Shown here: positions 56,039 to 64,000 of the stretch, one piece after another
Numbering within the stretch: the stretch's first letter is position 1
Layout of the letters: each line of letters starts with the position of its first letter
From: Marinobacterium iners DSM 11526
Lineage (GTDB): Bacteria; Pseudomonadota; Gammaproteobacteria; Pseudomonadales; Balneatricaceae
Direction: 5' to 3'
DNA length: 64,000 bases
Assembly: GCF_900107855.1 (NCBI RefSeq)
Contig: NZ_FNRJ01000005.1
Location: forward strand, 124,001-188,000
Made by a program: the position numbers and the translations under genes
The notes under the pieces: model-generated
The model's input: only the letters and a program-made list of their open reading frames with translations
Database searches by the model: none
Told to the model about the DNA's origin: nothing

Positions 56039-58672
56039 ATGGGTGATTTAGCCAAAGAAGTTCTGCCAGTCAACATCGAAGATGAGCTGAAACAGTCCTA
56101 TCTCGATTATGCCATGAGCGTCATCGTCGGGCGTGCTCTGCCGGATGTGCGTGACGGCCTTAAACCGGTTCATCGGCGTGTACTCTTCGCCATGAACGAA
56201 CTGAACAATGACTGGAACAAGCCTTACAAAAAGTCTGCCCGTGTGGTGGGTGATGTAATCGGTAAGTACCACCCTCATGGTGACAGTGCGGTATACGACA
56301 CTATCGTGCGTATGGCGCAGAACTTCTCCATGCGTTACATGCTGGTAGATGGTCAGGGCAACTTTGGTTCAGTCGATGGCGACTCGGCTGCGGCCATGCG
56401 TTATACCGAAATCCGAATGGCCAAGATCTCCCACGAGCTGTTGGCCGATCTGGAAAAGGAAACCGTTGATTTCGTCGACAATTATGACGGTACGGAGCGT
56501 ATCCCGGCCGTGCTGCCGACGCGGGTTCCCAATTTGCTGGTGAACGGCTCGTCCGGTATTGCTGTGGGTATGGCGACCAATATCCCGCCGCATAACCTGG
56601 GCGAAATCGTCAAGGGCTGCCTGGAGTTGATCAATAACCCGGATATCAGTATCGATGAGCTGATGGAGTTCATTCCGGGGCCTGATTTCCCCACCGGTGG
56701 CATTATCAATGGTCGAGCCGGCATCCTGCAGGCCTATCGTACCGGTCGTGGCCGCATCTATGTGCGTGCGCGCCACCATATCGAAGACCATCCCAAAAAT
56801 GGCCGGCCGATGCTGGTGATCACCGAGATCCCGTATCAGCTGAACAAGGCGCGTCTGATCGAGAAGATTGCCGAGCTGGTCAAAGAGAAGAAAATAGAGG
56901 GAATCAGCGAACTGCGTGACGAATCCGACAAGGATGGCATGCGCATCGTGATCGAGCTTCGCCGTGGCGAAGTGCCCGAAGTGATCATCAACAACCTGTT
57001 TGCCCAGACCCAGCTGCAAAGCGTATTCGGGATCAACATGGTGGCGCTGGTTGATGGTCAGCCGAAGATTCTGGATCTTAAAACAATTCTTCAATGCTTC
57101 GTGCGCCACCGCCGTGAAGTGGTGACCCGCCGTACCATCTTTGAACTGCGCAAGGCACGCGAGCGTGGGCATGTACTGGAAGGCCTGGCGATTGCGCTGG
57201 CCAATATCGATCCGGTCATCGAACTGATCAAGCAGTCTCCTTCGCCTGCCGAAGCGAAAGAACGTCTGATCGCAACCGCTTGGGTGCCGGGTAATGTGAC
57301 CGACATGCTGGAACGTGCAGGTGAAACCGCTTGCCGGCCTGAAGATCTGGAGCCCCAGTATGGCATGCTCGACGGTCGTTATTACCTGTCACCGGTTCAG
57401 GCCCAGGCAATCCTCGACCTGCGTTTGCACCGCCTGACCGGCCTTGAGCACGAGAAGCTGATCGCTGAATACCGTGAGCTGCTGGATAAGATCGCCGAGT
57501 TGCTGCATATCCTGGGCTCTTATGAGCGCCTGATGGAAGTGATCCGCGAAGAGCTGGAAACGCTGGTGGCAGAGTATGCCGATGAGCGCCGTACCGAGAT
57601 TCAGGCCTCCATGCAGGATCTGACCGTGGCGGATCTGATCACCGAAGAGGATATGGTGGTGACGATCTCTCATGCCGGCTACGCCAAAACTCAGCCTCTG
57701 ACCGATTATCAGGCTCAGCGCCGTGGTGGCAAGGGCAAATCAGCGACGGCAATGAAAGATGAAGACTTCATTGAGCACCTGCTGATTGCCAATACCCATG
57801 ACACCATTCTCTGTTTCACCAACATGGGCAAGGTGTACTGGCTTAAGGTTTACGAAATTCCTCCGGCCAGTCGTGCCTCCCGTGGTCGTCCGGTGGTCAA
57901 CATTCTGCCACTGGCCGAAAACGAGTGGATCAGCACCATTCTGCCTGTGCAGGCGTTTGATCCTGACCGATTCATTTTCATGGCAACTGCCAACGGTACC
58001 GTGAAAAAGACACCGCTGGATGCCTTCTCGCGTCCGCGCAGTACCGGTTTGATTGCACTGGATATTGTGGAAGGTGACCGCCTGATCGGCGCATCCCTGA
58101 CCAGTGGTCAGGATGATGTCATGCTGGTGACCAGTGCCGGCAAGGCGATCCGTTTCAACGAGAATGATGTTCGCGCCATGGGCCGCACGGCACGCGGTGT
58201 TCGCGGTGTGCGCATGGATGACGATGTACAGGTCATCGCCCTGATGGTGCCGCAGGCAGGAGGCGAAGTGCTGACCGCCTCCGAGCACGGCTACGGCAAG
58301 AAGACCCGTGTGGACGAGTTCCCGCTGCGCGGTCGTGGTGGTCAGGGTGTGATCGCCATGCAGTGTACCGAGCGAAATGGCCAGCTGGCCGGTGCGGTAC
58401 AGGTGTTCGAAGGCGACGATGTGATGCTGATCAGCAACCGCGGTACCCTGGTACGGACGCGCAGCAGTGAAATCTCAAGTCTGGGCCGCAACACCCAGGG
58501 CGTGATGCTGATCCGCCTGGCTGAAGAAGAGGCGCTGGTGGGGATTGCGCGTATTGAAGAGCCTGACGAAGAGGATCTTGAAACGGCAGAAGACAGTGCC
58601 GAAGTACGCACCGAGGTGCCGGAAGAGGCTGCCGATGATGCTCAGGCTGATGATACTGGCAGTGATGCCTGA
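56039..58672 (+). CDS. gyrA: DNA gyrase subunit A
   Basis: 877 residues from the ATG at 56039. Catalytic tyrosine 122 in [10 protein letters not shown] cleaves DNA. The quinolone-resistance region [17 protein letters not shown] keeps Ser83 and Asp87, the drug-sensitive residues. The C-terminal beta-pinwheel contains the GyrA box [10 protein letters not shown]. An acidic tail ([17 protein letters not shown]...) ends the protein. With GyrB it introduces negative supercoils. Confidence 0.98.
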   Translation: MGDLAKEVLPVNIEDELKQSYLDYAMSVIVGRALPDVRDGLKPVHRRVLFAMNELNNDWNKPYKKSARVVGDVIGKYHPHGDSAVYDTIVRMAQNFSMRYMLVDGQGNFGSVDGDSAAAMRYTEIRMAKISHELLADLEKETVDFVDNYDGTERIPAVLPTRVPNLLVNGSSGIAVGMATNIPPHNLGEIVKGCLELINNPDISIDELMEFIPGPDFPTGGIINGRAGILQAYRTGRGRIYVRARHHIEDHPKNGRPMLVITEIPYQLNKARLIEKIAELVKEKKIEGISELRDESDKDGMRIVIELRRGEVPEVIINNLFAQTQLQSVFGINMVALVDGQPKILDLKTILQCFVRHRREVVTRRTIFELRKARERGHVLEGLAIALANIDPVIELIKQSPSPAEAKERLIATAWVPGNVTDMLERAGETACRPEDLEPQYGMLDGRYYLSPVQAQAILDLRLHRLTGLEHEKLIAEYRELLDKIAELLHILGSYERLMEVIREELETLVAEYADERRTEIQASMQDLTVADLITEEDMVVTISHAGYAKTQPLTDYQAQRRGGKGKSATAMKDEDFIEHLLIANTHDTILCFTNMGKVYWLKVYEIPPASRASRGRPVVNILPLAENEWISTILPVQAFDPDRFIFMATANGTVKKTPLDAFSRPRSTGLIALDIVEGDRLIGASLTSGQDDVMLVTSAGKAIRFNENDVRAMGRTARGVRGVRMDDDVQVIALMVPQAGGEVLTASEHGYGKKTRVDEFPLRGRGGQGVIAMQCTERNGQLAGAVQVFEGDDVMLISNRGTLVRTRSSEISSLGRNTQGVMLIRLAEEEALVGIARIEEPDEEDLETAEDSAEVRTEVPEEAADDAQADDTGSDA

Positions 58673-58704
58673 TTCCCTTTATCTAACTGGAATTCAAAAC
58701 TGAA

Positions 58705-59787
58705 ATGACACGTAAATACAATTTCAGTGCAGGGCCTGGGGCCCTGCCGGAAGAGGTTCTGCAACAGGCACAGGCTGAGCTGCTGGACTGGCACGGTCAG
58801 GGGCTCTCCATTATGGAGATGAGCCATCGCAGTGACGAGTATGTTGGCGTTGCGGCCCAGGCCGAGCAGGATCTGCGAGACCTGATGGGCATCCCGGTCA
58901 ACTACAAGGTGCTGTTCCTGCAGGGTGGTGCAACGGCCCAGTTTGCCATGGTGCCGATGAACCTGCTGCGTGGTGCGAGCTGCGCGGACTATATCGACAC
59001 CGGCATCTGGTCCGGCAAGGCGGTCAAGGAAGCCCGGCGCTATGCACAGATAAATGTGGCTGCCAGCACCGCAGGCAATAACTACACCTCGGTGCCGGCG
59101 CAGTCAGAACTGCAGCTGACGCCTGGGGCGGCCTATCTGCATTACACCACCAACGAAACCATTGGTGGTGTCGAGTTTGACTACATTCCCGATAGCGGCG
59201 ATGTGCCACTGGTGGCCGATATGTCTTCCGATATTCTGTCTGTCCCTGTGGATGTCAGCCGCTTTGGCCTGATCTACGCCGGCGCACAGAAGAATATTGG
59301 TCCTGCTGGTCTGACGGTAGTGATCGTGCGTGAAGATTTGATCGGCCAGACGCTGGCGGGTACGCCAAGCATGTACGACTACAAGATCCACGCTGACGCC
59401 GACTCCATGAACAACACGCCACCGACCTTTGGCTGGTATCTGGCCGGGCTGGTGTTCCAGTGGCTCAAACGCCAGGGTGGTGTAGAGGCGATGGCCGAAC
59501 TGAACCGCCGCAAGGCCGCTAAGCTCTATGCGGCCATTGATGCCAGCGATTTCTACGGCAATCCGGTGGCGATCAACAACCGCTCCATCATGAATGTGCC
59601 GTTTACGCTGGCCGATGCCACTTTGGAAAAACGTTTCCTTGAACTGGCAGAAGCAGAAGGAATGCTCAATCTTCAGGGGCATCGCTCTGTTGGTGGCATG
59701 CGGGCGAGCATCTATAACGCGGTACCAGAAGCGGCGGTGGATGCGTTGATCGACTTCATGCAGCGGTTCGAAAAAGAGCAGGCCTGA
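58705..59787 (+). CDS. serC: phosphoserine aminotransferase
   Basis: 360 residues, PLP enzyme of serine and pyridoxal phosphate synthesis. NFSAGPGALPEEVL at the start, FLQGGATAQFAMVPMNLL, and the PLP lysine in IYAGAQKNIGPAG are intact. 32 bp after gyrA and 2 bp before pheA, the standard gyrA-serC-pheA-hisC order. Confidence 0.97.
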   Translation: MTRKYNFSAGPGALPEEVLQQAQAELLDWHGQGLSIMEMSHRSDEYVGVAAQAEQDLRDLMGIPVNYKVLFLQGGATAQFAMVPMNLLRGASCADYIDTGIWSGKAVKEARRYAQINVAASTAGNNYTSVPAQSELQLTPGAAYLHYTTNETIGGVEFDYIPDSGDVPLVADMSSDILSVPVDVSRFGLIYAGAQKNIGPAGLTVVIVREDLIGQTLAGTPSMYDYKIHADADSMNNTPPTFGWYLAGLVFQWLKRQGGVEAMAELNRRKAAKLYAAIDASDFYGNPVAINNRSIMNVPFTLADATLEKRFLELAEAEGMLNLQGHRSVGGMRASIYNAVPEAAVDALIDFMQRFEKEQA

Positions 59788-59789
59788 GT

Positions 59790-60680
59790 ATGAAGGCGAC
59801 TGACAAGGGTGCGGCAGATGCGCAGGAAGCGAAACTGCGGGTGTTGCGTGATCGCATCGATACGGTGGATCGTCAGATCCACCAGCTGCTGAATGATCGC
59901 GCTCGGCTGGCACAGGGCGTGGCTGAAGTGAAGGAGCGCTACCGCGAAGGGGGCGAGACACCGGTATTTTACCGACCTGAACGTGAAGCGCAGGTGTTGA
60001 GAGCCGTAATGGCCCGCAACGAGGGGCCGTTGCCCGATCAGGCCGTTGCACGCCTGTTTCGCGAGATCATGTCGGTCTGCCTTGCGCTTGAGCAGCCGAT
60101 GCGTGCGGTGTTCCTCGGTCCTGAAGGCACCTTTACGCAGCAGGCAGCGCAGAAGCATTTCGGGCAGGCTGTTCGTTGTCAGGCGTTGCCAAGCCTGGAG
60201 CAGGTGTTCAGTGAAGTGGAGCAGGGCAGTGCTCACTATGCAGTTGTCCCCATCGAGAGTGAGGATGCCGGTTTGATCCGGCATACGCTGGATCTGTTTC
60301 GCCGCTTCGGCCTGTATATATGCGGTGAAGTGGAGCTGGCTCCCGAAGCGGCAGCGCAGGCAACTGATCGTTGCCCTCGTTTTCTGGTCGTTGGTCGTGA
60401 AGCGGTTGGTCCCAGCGGTGATGACAAAACCTCACTGTTGCTTATCTGCCGTGATGAGCCTGGCGTGCTGCATGATCTTTTGTCGCCTTTTCACCGACGC
60501 AATATCAGTCTGACGCGTCTGGAAACACGCAGCAGCGGTGAGCACGACTGGAAAATGCTGTTCTATATTGATTTCGAAGGTCATCGTGAAGATCCCGCAG
60601 TTATCGAATTGCTGACGGAACTGGGTGGTCTCGATATCGAGGTAAAATTTCTCGGATCCTACCCGAAAGCGGTGCTCTGA
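59790..60680 (+). CDS. pheA: PheA-like protein: chorismate mutase plus ACT, with deleted prephenate dehydratase core
   Basis: 296 residues against about 365 for the family. The chorismate mutase domain (LRVLRDRIDTVDRQIHQLLNDRARLAQGVAEVK, FYRPEREAQVLRAV, FREIMSVCLALEQP) and the C-terminal ACT domain (DDKTSLLLICRDEPGVLHDLLSPF, NISLTRLETRSS, the phenylalanine-binding region) are present. The dehydratase domain starts normally (FLGPEGTFTQQAAQKHFG). However, VPIEN(S/T) reads VPIESEDAGLI, about 75 residues between VICGEVEL and the STRF(L) motif are missing, and that motif reads RCPRFLVVG, without the catalytic threonine. Dehydratase activity is probably lost. It lies between serC and hisC. Confidence 0.85.
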   Translation: MKATDKGAADAQEAKLRVLRDRIDTVDRQIHQLLNDRARLAQGVAEVKERYREGGETPVFYRPEREAQVLRAVMARNEGPLPDQAVARLFREIMSVCLALEQPMRAVFLGPEGTFTQQAAQKHFGQAVRCQALPSLEQVFSEVEQGSAHYAVVPIESEDAGLIRHTLDLFRRFGLYICGEVELAPEAAAQATDRCPRFLVVGREAVGPSGDDKTSLLLICRDEPGVLHDLLSPFHRRNISLTRLETRSSGEHDWKMLFYIDFEGHREDPAVIELLTELGGLDIEVKFLGSYPKAVL

Positions 60681-60707
60681 GTTCATACAGTATAAGGATG
60701 CCAAGGG

Positions 60708-61811
60708 ATGTCATGTGATTTTATGGCACTGGCGACACCTGGAGTACAGGGGTTGCACCCCTACGAAGCAGGCAAGCCGGTTGAGGAGCTGGAGCGTGAG
60801 CTGGGGATACACGATATCATCAAGCTTGCCAGCAATGAGAATCCGCTGGGACCCAGTGCGTATGCGATTGAAGCTGTACAGAAAGCATTGGCCGAAGCTA
60901 CCCGTTACCCAGACAGTAATGGCTTTCGTCTCAAGGAAGCGCTGCATCAATATTATGGATTGATGCCAGAACAGCTGACGCTGGGTAACGGCTCCAACGA
61001 CGTGCTTGAGCTGATCGCGCGTGCCTTTCTTCAACCCGGAGATGAAGTTATCTTCTCCGAATACGCCTTTGCGGTGTACCACATTGTGACTCAGGCCTGT
61101 AGTGCCAAAGCGGTCATCACGCCTGCTCGTGATTATGGTCACAATCTTCAGGCGATGGCTGAAGCCATTACAGAAAATACCCGCCTGATCTTCATTGCCA
61201 ACCCGAATAACCCAACCGGCACCGCCTTGATGCGTGACGAGCTGACAGCATTTCTGGCAGCGGTGCCGGAGCATGTCATTGTCGTGCTGGATGAAGCCTA
61301 TACGGAATATGTTGAGGCTGGAGACTTTCCGGATGGGCTGGAGTTACTGCCTCAGTTCCCGAATCTGGTGGTAACCCGCACATTTTCCAAGGCCTGGGGG
61401 CTTGCCGGCCTGCGCGTCGGTTTTGCTGCCGCCAGTACAGTGATTACCGATCTGCTTAACCGTGTACGGCAACCGTTCAATGTATCCCATCTCGCGCTTG
61501 CGGCTGCTGAGGCTGTTCTGGATGACGGTGATTACCTGGCTCGCAGTGTCGAGCTTAATCGCAGGGGAATGGCTCAGCTCGAGCAGGGGCTGAAACAGCT
61601 TGGAGTCGGTTATATCCCCTCATTCGGGAACTTCATCACTGTCGATATGGCACGCCCGGCCCAGCCCCTGTTTCAGGCACTGCTGCATGAAGGCGTGATC
61701 GTGCGGCCATTGGGCGGATACCGGATGCCTCAGCATCTGCGTATCAGTATCGGTCTGACAAATGAAAATGACCGGTTCCTGCGGGCACTCAAACAGGTGC
61801 TGGCGTGCTGA
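60708..61811 (+). CDS. hisC: histidinol-phosphate/aromatic aminotransferase
   Basis: 367 residues, HisC type (hisC2-like in this position). SNENPLGPSAYAIEAV, LIFIANPNNPTGTAL, the PLP lysine in VTRTFSKAWGLAGLRVGF, and RPLGGYRMPQHLRISIG are all present. In this aromatic operon the copy is expected to transaminate aromatic precursors as well as histidinol phosphate. The stop overlaps the GTG start of tyrA-aroA. Confidence 0.92.
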   Translation: MSCDFMALATPGVQGLHPYEAGKPVEELERELGIHDIIKLASNENPLGPSAYAIEAVQKALAEATRYPDSNGFRLKEALHQYYGLMPEQLTLGNGSNDVLELIARAFLQPGDEVIFSEYAFAVYHIVTQACSAKAVITPARDYGHNLQAMAEAITENTRLIFIANPNNPTGTALMRDELTAFLAAVPEHVIVVLDEAYTEYVEAGDFPDGLELLPQFPNLVVTRTFSKAWGLAGLRVGFAAASTVITDLLNRVRQPFNVSHLALAAAEAVLDDGDYLARSVELNRRGMAQLEQGLKQLGVGYIPSFGNFITVDMARPAQPLFQALLHEGVIVRPLGGYRMPQHLRISIGLTNENDRFLRALKQVLAC

Positions 61812-64000
61812 ACTACTCGGGTAAGTCGCAATACCAGCTCGACAGAGTGCTGATCATTGGCTTGGGGCTGATAGGTGGCTCTTTTGCCAAGGCACTGAAG
61901 ATTCGTTCCTGTGTTCGTGAAATCGTGGGTGCCGATCGCAGTGAGGAGGAGTGCCGGCTGGGTCTCGAGCTGGGTGTGATTGATCGTGTTGCCACTGACC
62001 TTGAAGCGGAAGTGTCAGCGGTTGATCTGATCGTCCTGGCCGTTCCGGTCAAGGCGATGGAAAGTGTGCTTGAACAGATTCGTCCCTGGCTGCGTTTGCG
62101 CACACTGGTGACGGATGTCGGCAGCACCAAGGGAAGCCTGGTAGCAGCCGCACGTCGTCTGTTCGGGCAATTGCCACCGACCTTTATTCCTGGGCACCCC
62201 ATTGCCGGTGCCGAGAAAAGCGGTGTGCGTGCTGCCGATGCTGACCTGTTCGAGCGACATAAGGTGATTCTAACACCGCTGCCCGAGACCGATCCAAATG
62301 CCACGCTTGAGTTGGCACGCCTGTGGCAGGCGGTAGGTGCCGAAGTGTTGCAGATGGAAGTTGAGCGGCATGATGAAGTGCTGGCCGCAACAAGCCACTT
62401 GCCGCACCTGCTGGCATTTTCGTTGGTCGATACATTGGCGCGTGAAGAGGAAAATCTGGATATTTTCCGTTATGCCGCAGGCGGCTTTCGTGACTTCACG
62501 CGCATTGCTGCCAGCGACCCAACCATGTGGCATGACATCTGTGTTGCCAATCGAAGTGCGGTGCTGGCGCAGATTGATCGTTATACCACCGGTCTGACTC
62601 GTCTGCGCAGTGCCATTGACACTGGCGATAGCCAGACGATGCTGGGAATCTTCACGCGAGCCAAGGCGGCTCGAGATCACTTTACCCGATTACTGACAGG
62701 GTCAGCCTATTCATCGAATGATCATGCGGCTGGAGTAAGCTTGCGTGTCAGCAGTGATGCTGCACCAGTAGGTGAACTGGTATTGCCGGGCGATAAGTCG
62801 GTTTCACACAGGGCGATTATTCTTGCGGCCATAGCCGATGGCGTAACGGATATCAGTGGTTTTCTCGAAAGTGAAGACAGCCTGGCGACGTTGCAGGCAA
62901 TGCGTGATATGGGCGTAGTCATTGAAGGTCCGCATCAGGGCAGGGTCAGAATCTACGGAGTTGGCCTGCATGGGCTTAAACCGCCACCTGGGCCGCTCTA
63001 CCTGGGTCACTCGGCTACCTCGATGCGTCTTTTGGCGGGTGTGCTGGTCGCTCAGCCGTTCGATACCGAGCTGTTCGGTGACGAGTCCCTGAGTCAACGC
63101 AATATGTCACGTGTGGCGGAGCCGCTGCGCCTGATGGGGGCGGATATTGAAACCGGTATTGGCGGCTGCCCGCCACTGAAAATAAAAGGGGGGCGCAGGT
63201 TGCGGGGTGTTCGCTATACCCTGCCGATGCCCAGTGCTCAGGTTAAATCAGCGCTGCTGCTGGCAGGGTTGTGGGCGGAAGGTGAAACCCGAGTGGTTGA
63301 GCCGGTGGCGACACGTGATCACACCGAACGGATGCTGTCAGCGCTTGGAGTTGATATGAGCAGTGACGCCGGGGAGGTCTGCCTTAAACCTGCTCAATCG
63401 CTGCGAGCTGCACCTATCGAAGTTCCGCGCGACCTGTCCTGGGCGACACTGTTCATGCTGGTAGCCAGTCTCAGCCCTGGGGCTGACCTGCTGCTCAAAG
63501 GGGTGGGTATTAATCCCAGTCGAGCGGGTGCGCTGCGCGTGCTTGAGCGCATGGGGGCTGTCATTACACTGTCTGAGCAGCACCTCCAGGCAGGGGAACC
63601 GGTAGCCGATATTCATGTCAAGGCGGGGCGGCCACTGTCTGCAGTGACAGTGGATCTGTCAGATCTTGCCACGGCCAGCGACGAGGTACCTCTGTTGTTG
63701 GTGGCTGCAGCCTGTGCAGTGGGACACAGCCGATTTACCGGGCTGGATGGGTTGCGTCGCAAGGAGGAAGATCCGGTGGCGCAAACAGCGCAGCTGTTAC
63801 AGCAATTGGGTGTGCGGCTAGAGCTGGATAATGACCGAATCGAAGTAACCGGTGGGTGCATCGAGGGTGGTGAGATCATGTTGAATGGGCAGATCCGAGT
63901 TGCCATGGCGGCGCTGGCGGCTGGGCTCTGCGGCGAAAATACACTCAAAATTGGCGGAGGCGGCTGTTTGTTGGCAGCATGCCCCGATCTGATCGAGTTG
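61805..64000 (+). CDS. tyrA-aroA: bifunctional prephenate dehydrogenase / EPSP synthase-like fusion (3' end beyond window)
   Basis: 732 codons visible, from a GTG overlapping the hisC stop and open to the window end. Residues about 15-290: intact TyrA (IIGLGLIGGSF, TDVGSTKG, GHPIAGAEKSG, HDEVLAATSHLPHLLAF, FRDFTRIAASDPTMW). Residues about 313-732: AroA-like domain with LPGDKSVSHRA (327-337), TRDHTERML and SAQVKSALLLAG. Several substrate-binding positions differ from known enzymes: LGHSAT (400-405) for LGNSGT or GNAGT, LRRKEEDP (650-657) for LRVKESDR, NGQIRVAMA (694-702) for GDHRIAMA, and no clear SFPGF near the end. The fusion is normal in Pseudomonas; the substitutions are not. Confidence 0.93.
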   Translation, partial: MLNYSGKSQYQLDRVLIIGLGLIGGSFAKALKIRSCVREIVGADRSEEECRLGLELGVIDRVATDLEAEVSAVDLIVLAVPVKAMESVLEQIRPWLRLRTLVTDVGSTKGSLVAAARRLFGQLPPTFIPGHPIAGAEKSGVRAADADLFERHKVILTPLPETDPNATLELARLWQAVGAEVLQMEVERHDEVLAATSHLPHLLAFSLVDTLAREEENLDIFRYAAGGFRDFTRIAASDPTMWHDICVANRSAVLAQIDRYTTGLTRLRSAIDTGDSQTMLGIFTRAKAARDHFTRLLTGSAYSSNDHAAGVSLRVSSDAAPVGELVLPGDKSVSHRAIILAAIADGVTDISGFLESEDSLATLQAMRDMGVVIEGPHQGRVRIYGVGLHGLKPPPGPLYLGHSATSMRLLAGVLVAQPFDTELFGDESLSQRNMSRVAEPLRLMGADIETGIGGCPPLKIKGGRRLRGVRYTLPMPSAQVKSALLLAGLWAEGETRVVEPVATRDHTERMLSALGVDMSSDAGEVCLKPAQSLRAAPIEVPRDLSWATLFMLVASLSPGADLLLKGVGINPSRAGALRVLERMGAVITLSEQHLQAGEPVADIHVKAGRPLSAVTVDLSDLATASDEVPLLLVAAACAVGHSRFTGLDGLRRKEEDPVAQTAQLLQQLGVRLELDNDRIEVTGGCIEGGEIMLNGQIRVAMAALAAGLCGENTLKIGGGGCLLAACPDLIEL

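Overview
The window looks like chromosome of a marine-type gammaproteobacterium of the Pseudomonadales/Oceanospirillales group. The evidence is gene order on the right: tadA-mltF-purL, yciB-rnm-yciO-rluB, yciK-mupP-ubiG and gyrA-serC-pheA-hisC-tyrA/aroA follow the Pseudomonas-like arrangement, including the TyrA-AroA fusion. No ribosomal RNA, tRNA or CRISPR array was recognised.

Region 1 (1 to about 9.7 kb) is a plasmid-derived backbone now followed by integrase relics. It mixes two plasmid lineages. The replication module (repressor-like HTH protein, RSF1010-type RepA helicase, initiator and four 21-bp iterons) is IncQ-like. The transfer and control parts are IncP/RK2-like: TraJ, the TraI relaxase, an RP4-type oriT, TrbJ/TrbK/TrbL, an RK2-type iteron and three exact KorB operators. 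The rest of the mating-pair system is absent, so the element is probably mobilizable at most.

Region 2 (9.7 to 19.2 kb) is AT-rich cargo. It holds a 1307-residue alpha/beta-hydrolase plus STAND-NTPase protein that looks like an antiphage sensor-effector, a decayed IS3 element, a DUF6088/Fic toxin-antitoxin pair with a clear promoter, a 56-residue small gene, and two broken copies of one tyrosine integrase around a small secreted protein.

Region 3 (19.2 to 41 kb) is variable chromosome: a chemoreceptor, a LysR/flavin-monooxygenase pair between remnants of an IS3-type element, a Nudix hydrolase, a LysR-MFS-LysE export locus, and a drug-resistance cluster. The cluster comprises an RND tripartite pump with its own two-component system, a TetR/DHA2 MFS pair, and a MarR/UvrA-like pair.

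Region 4 (41.4 kb to the end) is conserved core. Two enzymes there look abnormal. PheA lacks about 75 residues of its prephenate dehydratase domain and that domain's key motifs. The AroA half of the TyrA-AroA fusion has lost several EPSP-synthase active-site residues, while the neighbouring SerC, HisC and TyrA parts look intact. An H-NS-family gene sits between yciO and rluB, where scpA/scpB are often found.
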